Below, piece by piece: positions 1 through 10,984 of a stretch of 64,000 nucleotides of DNA (position 1 is the stretch's first letter; each line of letters starts with the position of its first letter). The notes under the pieces were generated by a model. The model was not told where the DNA came from. It did not search any database and worked only from the letters and a program-made list of their open reading frames with translations. The stretch is from NCBI RefSeq assembly GCF_921293095.1, contig NC_060254.1, positions 4,464,001 through 4,528,000 on the forward strand, in the 5' to 3' direction. Position numbers and translations under genes: made by a program. Source of the DNA: Ischnura elegans (lineage: Eukaryota > Arthropoda > Insecta > Odonata > Coenagrionidae).

Positions 1-1527
1 ATGTTCCCTCTTCAATTTTCTTCACTACTTCTTCTTTTGTATAATGGGCTCTATCGCCATCTTTATACTGTTCAACATGGTCATTTTCCTCAGAAAGAGC
101 GTCAGCCATCTCGCTAGGGGTCCCCAAAAACGGAATAAAACCGAAACACCCAAAACCTTGCACGAAACGCGACGATTTGTTAGGGAACTTCGCGTTAGGA
201 ATATTGTATTTTTAATGTTCTTGGACACGTTAACTTATAAGAGAAACATTACAATAACTCTGTTTTAGCTGCAGATACTTTTCTTTTTTTTTCTAAATTC
301 TCTTTGTTTGTTTGTTTTCGAATTTCTCTTTGTTTGTTAGCACTCTTGGTAACGTACTGTGGCGTCCCACCCCCGACTCGCCCGGATACCACGATAGAAC
401 CGGGGGGAGACGTCGCACAAAAAATAAGAAAAAATACAAATCCGCGAAGATCCCTCCCGCATGGGACCTACGGGACAAAACTATGCCACTCACTTCTCGT
501 AATTCAAATAAATAAAGAAAATATTCCCCTTCTGTGAAGATGATTGCGGGTGGGGGAGTTCCCGATTCAAACTTATGGGTGACGTTCGGGCGCTGATGCA
601 CTCGTCCAACACGCATTTACGGGAAGGAAATCAGACGGGGCGAAAGGAAGGATGAAGGATATTTTCAATGGGGTGACCCGTGGAGGAATCAGAACAAAAA
701 ACACTCTCAAAACACTTTCAATTAAACAAAATATAATTCACACAAATAAGGTTGCATATGACAAAAAAAGCAAAAGGAACCCTCTTATACGCTAATGAAA
801 TATGAATTGGTGAAAGCCACTTATGAAACATCGATGATAAAAAATAAAAAAACAATATAACTTGGTTTCTGGATGAAAATCAATATAGAAAATGATGATA
901 ACAAAGTAAAGTTCGGTGGTGAACACGTAAATATGATACAAATTCAATGATTTCTTGACTGGGGAGGTAAATGATAGTCCATCCCGTCGAATGTAAATTT
1001 GGGGTGCGAACGTTAATTGTACTTGGTGACTGATTTCACTTTCACTTATGTAACGGGTGCGTTCCGTGACTGTTTGTCTTAACTTGGCTTGGCAGGAGAC
1101 ACAAGGGGGCTTTGGGGGGGGGAATAGCTGCAATCTTACTTTATCGTAGTCCGAGTCTCGACCAGGTTGGATCCAACACTCTCTCTTTCCATTTACTGCA
1201 CTCCTTTCTCCCTTGTTGGAGGAAGCTGCATCCGGAACGGAGATAATGCGTCCTCTTCAGCTGGTCCTTTGCTCCTTCGGACGGGGGGGGGGGATTCTTC
1301 TTCCAGATCAGTCTTTCTGAAAATACTTGGGCCCCTTGTCTCCTCCTGCCGTGCGTCGCACTGATTTTGGGCATAGGCTCCGCCCGACAGTCACTTAGGA
1401 ATTCTCTCGTTCTCTTTCGTGCACCACCTTTTTATCATACCTCAACTAGGGGTGGGGTAATGCACAATGAAGGGAGGGAGGAGTAATACGCCACTCATTC
1501 AGGGAAAACCCGAGCTCCCCTCCTCCC

Positions 1528-1552
1528 ACACACACACACACACACACACAAC
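1528..1552. repeat. CA dinucleotide microsatellite
   Basis: About twelve CA units between CTCCTCC and ACCATAC. A simple repeat with no gene context. Confidence 0.95.
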
Positions 1553-1860
1553 CATACAAAAATCGGCGAAAACACATTCATCCCCTCTTACTCATCCACG
1601 CCTTCCTCCACGGGCCCTGGTTTGGGGGTGGGGGTTTTGGGAAAGGTCGTGGAACGAGCGGGTAAACTGGTGGGGAAGAAAATGCGCCGAGTGGAAATGC
1701 ACTGTAATGGGGCTTGAACCATTACAGTACATATCTACAAAATCGGCATCACAGCGCCATCTCTGCATTAAACAATAAACTTAGGAATTCAACTTGATTT
1801 TAACATAATTACTTCAACAAGGAGGGTTCGTGTAAGTCTGCTAGAAAGCCAGCTAGTAGA

Positions 1861-2030
1861 TTTGACGGATAGCACATACTATGTGCTATCCGCCAAATTG
1901 CCGGGAGCGACGAGAGCTCAATCCCGCTCGCTCCCGAGACCGCAATCCGGGATTGTTCGCTCCCGGGAGTGAGACTACCAGTTTGACTCCCGAGAGCGAG
2001 ACTCGAGCGGGAGCGGAACGGCTTTTGCGC
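1861..2030. repeat. Palindrome plus CTCCCG/CGGGAG-rich block
   Basis: Positions 1861-1897 form a near-perfect inverted repeat around GATAGCACATA/TATGTGCTATC. The next 130 bases contain many copies of GCTCCCG or CGGGAGC in both orientations, so the strand can fold extensively. This resembles the subterminal region of a DNA transposon, but the other end was not found. Confidence 0.6.
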
Positions 2031-3874
2031 GCCTCTAGCTTTAAGTAGTACCCTACTATTGCTTAAGTCATCTGCTTACTGATTTTCCGTCATAATACTA
2101 GATTTAATGAACCTATTTTACAGGAGGAGGCAAAACTGAGCGAAACAATGCAAAGCAGATTATTGATGACATTGAAAGTGTAATGCTGAACAGCAAAATC
2201 GATATACTATTGGGATACTTTTTTGGTAGCACTGTTTTGTGGGAAGGAAAGGACAGCTGTGCAAAACACATTTTCAAAGATTAACAAAGCTCTAATGCTG
2301 ATTATGATCTGCTAATGGACGTGGAACTTCACAAGCGTCTACACCAAAACCTCTATAAGCAACCAGGAAGAAATATGCTCTCATGCATTTTCAATGGAAA
2401 CACCAGAGGCCTTCATTAAACATTCCACTTTACAAGGTAGATGATGCAAACATTAGACAATGGTTAATCTAATATGTTGAAGCTTCTTTTTTAAATTATG
2501 TAATTTAGAAGCTGCATTAGACCATTAGTAAGCAAAATATTTACTTGTTTTTATGTGCTTTTGAAATAAAAACTATGCTATGGAAGAAGATATGATTCCT
2601 TAGCAGTTCATGTCGTAGAATATCCAGAGAGGATTCTGGACATGTAGGTAAGAATTCAGAACAAGACAAATGATTTTTCTTGTGGAATTTTCATACTTAA
2701 CTTGCACTTGCAGGTGACCGTAAAGGATTGCCAGTGGCTAGTCTGGTGTTATTTTCTTGAATACTGAAATATTAATGCTTTCCATTTGATGTTAATTATG
2801 TACCATTCTCATTTTAGGCCCTCCTACGAGCACTAAGTTTGTCATAGCATTGACTAGGGTCAATTTATCCAACTAATCTACTGTCTACACTGACAGCTGT
2901 TCTGTTCAACTGACTACAGCTGTTCCATAATGCATAAGAACACATTTGTATTTCATGAATAGCGATCAAATGAATAGGAAATGCTGTGATTTCTTTAGAT
3001 GATGCATTAGGATTCATTCCACTTCACGTTTTTTACTTCTCCAAAACTCAACAGTTAGTACCACCTTATCCATGTTTTTTCCTTGAAAATATCTAACTTG
3101 CACATATGTGCATTCAGTCTAGACAGCAGATTTGTTGCATAAATTTACCCAGTCAATGCAATGATAAATGAAATTAGGTGGGCCTAAAATGAGAATGGCA
3201 CGTAATTAGGATCAATTGTATTGCCATTAAAATAAAATTTATTTCAGGGGAAAATAACTCCACTTTTGGTGATGAAACAACAATGTCACCCTTTGCATGT
3301 GTCTATTCATTGGTAATCTCCAATACTTAATGATTAATTTTTTCCCTTTGCATTCCAAGAAATCCAAAATTAATGAATCTAAACCTCAAAGCAGATAAAG
3401 TTTTGCGGAAGGAAAGAGTTTCCGACCACAGGCTTACATGAAATAAAAATCCCAAAGAGATGAAGAGGAAGTTTCCTAGTGCATGACTTGGGTGCTGAGC
3501 ACTGGACCACCATTGTCCGCATGTTTAAGTCTTTCAAAACGGTATTTTATTACAGCCGCAATTGTTTTAACTATTGGTTATATATGGAGGATGATCCCTG
3601 GACAAGGTACCATGGACTGCAAGTCCATAAAGGTTGGATTGGATTCCGAGTCCCGGTTGAGGGACAATCCTAGCTAAAGTCGTTAATAATCACTCTTTAG
3701 TGTTATATAAAACATAGATAAATTTAATTCGTCAGCAAGAGAACAAAAGATATATGTAAATGCATTTCAAGCACAGCCAGAAAAAATAAAGGCTCTCCAC
3801 ATGGTGGTCGACTGCACCACCATTATTTGAAAAAGCGCAGAGCTGCTGCGCTTTATGATAGGAGTGGATTCAAG

Positions 3875-4882
3875 ATGGCGGATAGTGAACTAGCTTGTGC
3901 GTTATGCTCCGAAGTAATTGGCGAAAACCAAACGTTTTTATCGTGCGAATATGGCTGTAATGATATCTTTCATTTAGGATGCGTTGGTGTCTCTAAATCG
4001 TTAGCTAATTCAGTGATTAACAGTGAAAATTTCCTTTATCGCTGCAAAAAATGTGTGACTTCGCCGCCATGTGACTCGCCGCCATGTGACTCATTAAGCC
4101 AGATCCATAAAAGACAGGAAGACATGTTCAAATTAATTCTTAAACTACAATTCAATGTTTCTTGTTGTGTAGAATTAATTGAATCGCAAAAGAATGAAAT
4201 AGTGTCATTAAAGAACGAACTTCGATCCAAGGTGGACTCAAGTAACAGCTCGACGTACGCTAACAAAGTAGTGTGCACTCAAGAACTCTCTACGTTCAAA
4301 CCTGTGCCTGCCGTCCATCCTCCAGCAAATCCTGTGCAAAAAAGTTCATCGATGATTAGAGTAGATTATAGTAAAAATCCTCAGCAAACTACCAAACTGA
4401 GGAATGTTACCAAACATGTGACCTTTGTCCCCAAAACAGTTAGTATTGATTCCAATGCGAGTAAAGATGTCAATCTAGTAAAGATTGATCCAACGAGGGA
4501 AACTCCTGATAATGGTGATAGTTACACAGTAGTGAAATCGAGACGTCGCAGGAAAACCCCGCTGGCCGTTGGTACCAAACCTCCTTCAGTGTGTACCCTG
4601 TCGGCAGTTCCACGGAAGACGCATCTGCATGTGTGGAGGTTTCTTCCAGAGACCACAATTGAGAATGTGTCTGATTTTGTCGTAAAAGTAGTTCCTGGGT
4701 CATCGAGTAAGGACTTAGACATCGAACAGCTTAAGGTAAGGGATAATAAATATGCCTCATTTCGGGTATCTGTGAGTCCCGATATCGGCAACGTCCTAAT
4801 TGACAATGACGTGTGGCCAGAAGGTGTAGTGGTGGACAGATATTTTTTTCGGAATGCAACAAAGAATCCCCTTCCCGGATAG
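3875..4882 (+). CDS. LINE ORF1 protein with PHD-type zinc finger
   Basis: I chose the ATG at 3875 (context CAAGATGG, protein start MADSELACAL) over an in-frame ATG 16 codons upstream because its context is better and the zinc finger follows at once. Residues 8-60 form a C4HC3 PHD finger: C8, C11, C24, C28, H33, C36, C57, C60. A predicted coiled coil follows at about residues 80-115 (ELIESQKNEIVSLKNELRSK), then a basic Ser/Thr-rich linker with RRRRK, and a C-terminal compact region (THLHVWRFLPETT onward to DRYFFRN) of the kind found in ORF1 of insect CR1-like elements. It probably acts as nucleic-acid chaperone and RNP component. Its last 70 bases overlap ORF2 in the -1 frame. Confidence 0.85.
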   Translation: MADSELACALCSEVIGENQTFLSCEYGCNDIFHLGCVGVSKSLANSVINSENFLYRCKKCVTSPPCDSPPCDSLSQIHKRQEDMFKLILKLQFNVSCCVELIESQKNEIVSLKNELRSKVDSSNSSTYANKVVCTQELSTFKPVPAVHPPANPVQKSSSMIRVDYSKNPQQTTKLRNVTKHVTFVPKTVSIDSNASKDVNLVKIDPTRETPDNGDSYTVVKSRRRRKTPLAVGTKPPSVCTLSAVPRKTHLHVWRFLPETTIENVSDFVVKVVPGSSSKDLDIEQLKVRDNKYASFRVSVSPDIGNVLIDNDVWPEGVVVDRYFFRNATKNPLPG

Positions 4883-7734
4883 TTGACTCGCAGATAAAAG
4901 TGCTACATCTGAATATTCAGTGTATTCGCAATAAACTGCTTGAACTTGAAGTGCTCGCGAGTGAATATAAACCGGATGTGATTTGTTTAAGTGAACACTG
5001 GTTAAACCAAGAAGAAATATGCGCAATAAAACTCCCAGGGTATCGCACTGTCGATGTTTTCTGCCGTATAAACTATAAAAATGGGGGTGTAATTATATTA
5101 CTGGAAGAATCACTCTGCCACACACCAGTTAAATGTACGAATTTTCCAAGATCGACTGATAAAATTTTTGAGTATTGTATTGTTGAAATTATGAAAGACG
5201 AGTGTAAATTCATTGTAGTTTCACTGTATCGATCTCCATCCACTGATTTCCGGGTGTTTCTGGATAAATTTCAACGATTAATTGAAGAAATTCATAAATG
5301 TAACAGGTACTCTAAAATTATAATAACCGGTGATTTCAACTGCAATTTACTCCACAATACAAAAGACAAAACTGATTTCTTAGATATTCTTGCCGCTTTT
5401 GATATCAAAATAACAAACTTTGCTCCCACTAGAGTTACTCACTCCACTCAAACAGTGATAGACAACATCCTAACCAACATTGACCTCAAAGATGTGAGCA
5501 CCCAGGTAACTCATGAGCATATCTCAGATCATCTTCCCTTAATTGCTACCTTTAGATACAATGCAAATCCTGAAGCAAAGTGCCAAATCAAAAGAAACTT
5601 TTCTGACCAGAATATGTCACATTTCCTACTGTCTCTCAATTCCCAGGACTGGTCAGAGGTCTTTAATGCTAAATCTTTTGAGGAGAGTCTCCATAGTTTT
5701 TACTCAGTTTATCTGCACCATTTTAATGTGTCATTTCCTATGGAAACGAGAAAAATACATTCTTTTAGACAAAAAAAGTCCTGGATCACAAATGATATAA
5801 AATTCTACTCATCACTCCTTAAAAAACTGGCATATGAAACAAAATTGTCTGGTAGTTCCAAAAGCAAAGACCATTACAAACTCATGAAAAAACAGTACAG
5901 ACTTCTCTCGAAAGCTAAAAAAACATATAATGATGCAACTTTATCTAAAGCTACTAATAAAACTAAAGCTGCTTGGAAAATTATAAATAGTGCCAAAAAC
6001 AAAGATAAAAACTATGTCTTACCCAGCTCTCAATTCACTTCTAGTGAAAAGTCAAAATGTATGTATGATCTAGCTGATGCTTTTAATAAGCATTTTAGTT
6101 TGTTACCTGACACCTCAGATGTAAGTCCTGGCACTAATTCTGCTGCGTTTAAGGCACCTTCTATCTTTATGATGCCCTCCAATGAAATAGAGCTAAAGTC
6201 CGTAATAGCAAATTCATGCCAATACAGTTATAGTTCTGGTGTTGATGAGATCCCTGGTAATGTAATATACCTCAGCTATGATATGATTAAGTCTCCATTT
6301 CTGCATCTAGTTAATGAATCTCTGAGACTTGGAATTTTTCCAAACTCACTCAAAGTGTCTAAGATTGTGCCCTCTTATAAGAATAAAGGTAATACTGATG
6401 ATTTGAATAACTATAGGCCAATTGCACTGCAAAATGCATTTTCCAAAATTTTTGAAAAAATAGTCTACTCAAGATTTGTATCATTTTTAGACAAACATAA
6501 ACTACTTTCTAGTAATCAACATGGGTTTACAAAAGGAAAATCCACAGTTACTGCTATTACTCATGCAATTGATAAAATACTGGTATCCATTGATAATAGA
6601 AATGAAACTATGGCTTTATTCTATGATTTTACGAAAGCATTTGATCTTGTAAATCATGACCAGCTATTGATTAAACTTTATAGATTGGGCATTAGGGGTA
6701 CTCCGCATCAATGGATAAAATCATATCTACACAATAGATCTCAGGTGGTGACCATAAAATTTGATGGAGTCAAATATACTTCAACTGCTCGTCATTCAAC
6801 AGTGGGTGTTCCACAAGGATCAACTCTTGGTCCACTATTATTTTTATTATATGCAAATGACCTTTCATCATCCTTATCTTGTAATCAAAATAATACACCA
6901 GTTTTATATGCTGATGACACGACAGTGATAGTGTCATCCAATTCTGAACAATCATTGATTGATCAAGCTCAGTTAATTTCAAATGAGATCAGTAAATGGT
7001 CAAAGGATAACTTTTTAATTATTAACCCTAACAAAAGCAATTTAATGCACTTTAAGACCAGTGGCCCACGATCAGAAAACATCAGTGTAAGTCTGAACAG
7101 TAAACCTATTGATCAAGTGGATAACTGTAAATTCTTAGGAATACATCTGGATTACAAAATGTCCTGGGCAGACCACATTGTATATATCAGCAGCAAACTT
7201 AGTTCTACTTGCTACTTGTTAAGACAGCTCAGTTCCACAGTGGAAAGGAAAACTTTATTAAACCTATATTACAGTGACTTTTATTCACATGTTACTTACA
7301 GTGTAATTTTCTGGGGATCAACTTATAAATCCATTAAAATATTCTGTCTACAAAAACGGGCCATGAGAATAATTGCTCATAAAGGCTATAGGTCTCCCAG
7401 TAGACCAATATTTAAAGAATTGCTTGTACTACCCATTCCGTGTGTATATATATTGTCAACTATTATGTATATAAAGAATAACCTGAAAAATTTCACTTTC
7501 AATAACAGTGTACATAGCCATAACACTAGATCGCAAAGTGATATTCATCACAATTTTGTACGCACCAGAGTTACTAAAATGGGGCCCACAGAAATGGGCA
7601 TCAAACTTTTTAACAAATTACCGAAGGAGATTAAAAATGTAAATAATTCTAATTTGTTTAAAGCCAAGTTAAAAAAACTACTTCTGGCTAAAATGTATTA
7701 TTCAGTTGATGAATACTTAGGTGATGCATTTTAA
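4813..7734 (+). CDS. LINE ORF2: endonuclease and reverse transcriptase
   Basis: The open frame runs from 4810 to the TAA at 7732-7734. The N-terminal endonuclease shows LHLNIQ, LSEHW, GDFN (about residue 173) and SDH (about 238), counting from the GTG at 4813. The reverse transcriptase shows NYRPIAL, FYDFTKAFD (D605), GVPQGSTLGP and YADD (699-702), so its catalytic aspartates are present. It nicks target DNA and copies element RNA there. The first in-frame ATG is at 5191, inside the endonuclease and after two of its catalytic motifs. The frame therefore cannot start there and must be entered by frameshifting, re-initiation or a non-AUG codon. The 973-codon length is normal for the group and I see no internal break. 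Confidence 0.9.
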   Translation: MARRCSGGQIFFSECNKESPSRIVDSQIKVLHLNIQCIRNKLLELEVLASEYKPDVICLSEHWLNQEEICAIKLPGYRTVDVFCRINYKNGGVIILLEESLCHTPVKCTNFPRSTDKIFEYCIVEIMKDECKFIVVSLYRSPSTDFRVFLDKFQRLIEEIHKCNRYSKIIITGDFNCNLLHNTKDKTDFLDILAAFDIKITNFAPTRVTHSTQTVIDNILTNIDLKDVSTQVTHEHISDHLPLIATFRYNANPEAKCQIKRNFSDQNMSHFLLSLNSQDWSEVFNAKSFEESLHSFYSVYLHHFNVSFPMETRKIHSFRQKKSWITNDIKFYSSLLKKLAYETKLSGSSKSKDHYKLMKKQYRLLSKAKKTYNDATLSKATNKTKAAWKIINSAKNKDKNYVLPSSQFTSSEKSKCMYDLADAFNKHFSLLPDTSDVSPGTNSAAFKAPSIFMMPSNEIELKSVIANSCQYSYSSGVDEIPGNVIYLSYDMIKSPFLHLVNESLRLGIFPNSLKVSKIVPSYKNKGNTDDLNNYRPIALQNAFSKIFEKIVYSRFVSFLDKHKLLSSNQHGFTKGKSTVTAITHAIDKILVSIDNRNETMALFYDFTKAFDLVNHDQLLIKLYRLGIRGTPHQWIKSYLHNRSQVVTIKFDGVKYTSTARHSTVGVPQGSTLGPLLFLLYANDLSSSLSCNQNNTPVLYADDTTVIVSSNSEQSLIDQAQLISNEISKWSKDNFLIINPNKSNLMHFKTSGPRSENISVSLNSKPIDQVDNCKFLGIHLDYKMSWADHIVYISSKLSSTCYLLRQLSSTVERKTLLNLYYSDFYSHVTYSVIFWGSTYKSIKIFCLQKRAMRIIAHKGYRSPSRPIFKELLVLPIPCVYILSTIMYIKNNLKNFTFNNSVHSHNTRSQSDIHHNFVRTRVTKMGPTEMGIKLFNKLPKEIKNVNNSNLFKAKLKKLLLAKMYYSVDEYLGDAF
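4843..4849 (+). promoter_or_regulatory. Candidate -1 ribosomal frameshift heptamer (U UUU UUU)
   Basis: Seven T residues lie in the ORF1/ORF2 overlap with the phase required for -1 slippage: in ORF1 the reading is TAT-TTT-TTT-CGG, so the heptamer splits as T TTT TTT. A one-base slip joins ORF1 ...DRYFF to ORF2 SECNKESPSR. The ORF1 stop is 33 bases downstream. No strong stem-loop was obvious by eye after the heptamer. Confidence 0.55.
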
Positions 7735-7890
7735 CTCTTTATGTTAACAGGTAATTATTCCTGATTAATTATGTATATCTGTATTTTTCTGTATTTACAT
7801 GTATTATTGACGTGCCTTATATCTTGACCATTGCGAATGTACTAGATCGTTGGGCAAATAAAGATATTATTATTATTATTATTATTATGG

Positions 7891-8042
7891 TCACTCCTCC
7901 TCGCAGCGCCCGATCATCATCATCAGAGCGTGAAGAAGATTGACCGACGCCATCTCTTCAGCTGCACTCTTGTCAGGACCTTCACCAAATTTCACCAACT
8001 CCGGAGTGGTACCCAGACTAGCAGCGCACAATGCATTCCCAA
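7891..8042 (-). CDS. Exon E: terminal coding exon with stop codon
   Basis: The exon begins after a CCTTGTACAG acceptor, completes the codon split with exon D, and encodes LGNALCAASLGTTPELVKFG, then EGPDKSAAEEMASVNLLHAL and MMMIGRCEEE before TGA. GEG-x-DKSAAEEMA-x-x-LL is the loop and helix 2 of a dsRNA-binding motif, but with acidic residues where RNA-binding members carry lysines. That is typical of third domains that bind Dicer or another protein instead of RNA. The TGA (7893-7891) is followed after two bases by the ATT tail of an oppositely oriented LINE, so the normal 3' untranslated region is displaced or replaced. Confidence 0.83.
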
Positions 8043-8686
8043 CTGTACAAGGGAGAGCAGAATTAGGCCAACGCGTACATCAACCCACGACTTGTTCTTT
8101 CAAAAACACCATTGAACAACAACTGAGATTACCCGGGTAATTTTTTCAGTTTCTTGAGTAAGCTAAAGATTTCTCAGGCATCAGACAAAATTTATCCTTT
8201 CAACAAAAATTCAAAGTTTCACCTTCATTCTTTATTCACCATGGAATCTTCTAAAAATAGGTTGAATTTAATGTAGATTTGAGAAAAATGGAAAAATCTC
8301 GCGTTTATGAAAAAATTTAAGTTAGGAAAATAGTTTTAGCTTCTAATTAAATCGTTATCGATAAAAGCAGAAGATTCCGCAAAAGTAAGAGGTTTATGAT
8401 AGGATACAACCCAACTAGAGGCCACACCCCACCCAAGGGAGAAAAAAAATACCTGACCAGAAACCAAAAATTCTGCCCTGCAAACCACTGCAATTAGGAG
8501 TGGCAATTAAGAGACTTTGGTTTGAATCCAAACTGAGCCACCAGAGTTTTTCACAGCCAGCATCAGCCTTGATTGAAACCCACTTTGCCTAACTGTGTGG
8601 GAAGTCACTTTTCAGAAGCAGTGTTTGGAAATAATGTTAAAGAGCTGCTCGAGTCAGCCACACAGCATACACAAGAGTGCACTTAC

Positions 8687-8777
8687 GATTAGATTTCATG
8701 AACATGTAATCAAGAGGAAGGTCATTCCCTTCTGCAAACTTCTCCAAAGTCTCCTTGGGTGTGTGGCTCAACGCAAA
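8687..8777 (-). CDS. Exon D: start of C-terminal dsRNA-binding-like domain
   Basis: A 91-bp exon after a TTTGCTTTCAG acceptor, ending at a GTAAGT donor. It starts in phase 0 and encodes 30 residues plus one base: FALSHTPKETLEKFAEGNDL, then PLDYMFMKSN. The pattern of a helix ending in a short polar turn, then PLDYMF as a strand, resembles the start of a dsRNA-binding motif. Exon E supplies the remaining strands and helix. It is too short for a simple open-reading-frame search, but splice signals, phase and protein pattern agree. Confidence 0.82.
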
Positions 8778-9540
8778 CTGAAAGCAAAGACAAGCAGAGT
8801 GTTACAAGAGTGGTTTCCAAAAATAAATGCATCATTCTCTCTGCTGGCTACTTATTGACTTGCCAGCCATCTAACCAATGGAAACACTTGGACCCAAAAT
8901 CACAATTCCCCAAAAGAACTCAGTACACGTAAGGAGGAAAATACAAGTTACGTCAGAGAAAAATCTTCGCATTGAAATTTAGCAATGAAAAGGATATTCA
9001 CATCTGTATAGTCATTTTGCATTTTTCTTCCTTTTCTTACGTGAAGATGCCAACAAATCCTTCACTTTCACCATTTTTTCTCACTCTATCTTAATTAAAA
9101 CAAGACATCAAAATGCCAAAAGCAAGGAATTTGGATGATTGAAAACATTTTACACCATAGCAGTCATTGAGGCATCGAAGATCCTGCCAGTATCTAGCAG
9201 GTGCATTCCCTGAGATATTCAGCTGTAGTTCGTACATCCTTTCATTCAGAATTAATATCATCTCCACTATACACCATTCACTGGCTTGTCGTAATAAAGA
9301 CATAAATAGAGGAAAAACATTGATTGCATTGATGAAACACTGACATTCTTTACAGTATATGGTGCTCGGGGGTAACTGGGGCATAGTTTTTCAATGTGAT
9401 AGTACCATTTCATTTTCAAATATGTATTTATTGTACAGATAACTCCAGTGAATGGGTGAAAATAAACACGTCGATTTGACAATAATATGACTAGCACATC
9501 ATGTGACTTGAATTTAATTACTACCATTAAACAATATTTT
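8778..9540. other. Intron sequence, nothing recognised
   Basis: Part of the intron between exons D and C. No coding signal or repeat end was recognised before the GGGTGTTCTAT terminus at 9548. Confidence 0.5.
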
Positions 9541-10984
9541 ATATTAAGGGTGTTCTATCCTAATTCAAAAATCCAAATTCAACCGTCGCCGGATTTTAGT
9601 TGCGAAGTCGGCCGCTACGGCCTGTGGAATGGGAAGCCTCCTTGGGTGGAGGGGAGTAGTCGCTGACCAAAGGAAAAAAAAAGGAAAGGACGAGGGGTCG
9701 AGCTTCGCTCCGACCGAAAAAAAACACCCGGCGCTGTATCAAATTTCACTGCGGAGGTGCGATATTGAGAGTGGTCGGGATTCGGAGGTTGATTTTTGCT
9801 CTCTAGTGGCATTAGTCCCATCTCAGCCACTCGGTTGACGTTTCTCGGAAGAATCCAAATACGCACGCTCTCGACGAGGCTGGGAAGTACGGCCGGCTTC
9901 TATGAAGAAAGGCGATTACTTGCAAAGTTCTCTCCTTATTATCTCCTATATCCCTCGAAGGGGAGAGCTAGTCAACGTTCACATCACAAAATTGTTAAGT
10001 GCTATTCAAAGCATGGTAAAAGTCAATTACGCTAACCGAAATGCGCGTACTTAGTGAAACTTTTTTTAAACGTACAACTTTACATTTTTACGTTATTCCT
10101 CAGTATGAATGAAATAGTAATCACCCACGTCCATTTGAAAACGTGTATTCAATACATTTACTTTCCGAAACATGTTTATTCGGTAATCATAGCACTACAG
10201 GGAGAACACTAATGAGAAATATGACAAATAATGAATGAACGAACATTGATTTTCAATCATCTTTAATATTTATTGATTTATATGGTAAGAAAATCATAAA
10301 TTGCATATTGCATTAGACATCACATACAGCTTTAATAAAGCCAATAACCCTGAATATATCGCATCGGGTCATGTTGACTTTTTCTTCGATGTTTTTTTAA
10401 CGAAATGATGCCGTTCGAACTAGAGTTTTTCTGATCTCTAATTTCTTGTAATTCTGACTGAAGTAACGTTTAATATTCAAAGTGTTCCCTAGTTTTGCTG
10501 CAACCGACGTTTTGACCCGATGCGACCGAAAGTGTTACAATTTATTCTCTCTTCCGATCCATCGTGAAGACGATTAAAATTCATTCGCTCGCATTTGGCT
10601 TGATGAAATCGCCGATGACTCATCTTCCTGGAATACATCCATGTGCTAAGTGTGTGTAATGAATCATCAGCATTTCGCCTCTTTTTGCGCAGAATTATTA
10701 GTTATAATTGTGAAAATCACAAATCTCTACTTTAATTCTGTTTCTGGAAATTATGCAAAGGATCGTGATACTAGGCAGTTGAGTGAAGATGAATAACTGG
10801 CTCTTATTGGTCTCCTTTTTCTCTCAGGTGCGTATGAAATTTCTTATGTTGATATCAGGGAGATGTGGAGCAAAGAAGTCTATCAATGTTTTTCCCGTAC
10901 ACTGAGCTATCAGATTTTTTCTACGGTCCATTAGTTTTTATGACCTCAGCACTAGACTAGAAAGTAAGAAAAGTGGCTATTAAG

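Larger units (their letters stand above)
1..3795. other. No recognisable gene; simple and palindromic repeats
   Basis: No open frame here has a domain I recognise; the longest (about 113 codons) are low-complexity. The stretch holds a CA dinucleotide run near 1528-1552, G/C homopolymer tracts, and a palindromic block at 1861-2030. The part nearest 3.7 kb could hold displaced 3' untranslated sequence of the minus-strand gene, beyond the LINE; no poly(A) site was confirmed. Confidence 0.5.
3800..7889 (+). mobile_element. CR1/Jockey-superfamily LINE, near full length
   Basis: A non-LTR retrotransposon with two overlapping open frames, a short 3' untranslated region with AATAAA (7856-7861), and a TTA/ATT-repeat tail at about 7866-7888. 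Two hairpins lie just before ORF1: ATGGTGGT/ACCACCAT at 3800-3822 and AAAGCGCAG/CTGCGCTTT at about 3832-3855. The ORF1 PHD finger, the apurinic-type endonuclease, the reverse transcriptase and the microsatellite-like tail suit the CR1/L2/Rex/Daphne group; the exact clade needs a phylogeny. The 5' boundary is approximate and no clear target duplication was seen. Both frames are intact, which suggests a young copy. It is inserted antisense to, and directly after, the stop codon of the minus-strand gene. Confidence 0.88.

Noticed and set aside
1467-1778. 103-codon open frame containing the CA repeat
   Set aside because: Its length comes from the microsatellite and low-complexity sequence.
2124-2430. 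Possible exon beginning after TTTACAG
   Set aside because: The frame is interrupted by stops and shows no domain; no donor or partner exon in phase.
4813-4815. GTG as the true ORF2 start codon
   Set aside because: GTG is not a normal eukaryotic start; entry by -1 slippage or re-initiation is more plausible, and the coordinate only marks the open frame.
10789-10827. ATG followed by MNNWLLLVSFFSQ and a GTGCGT donor-like site, resembling a signal-peptide first exon
   Set aside because: Only 13 codons with no second exon or promoter that I could link to it; too easily a chance pattern.
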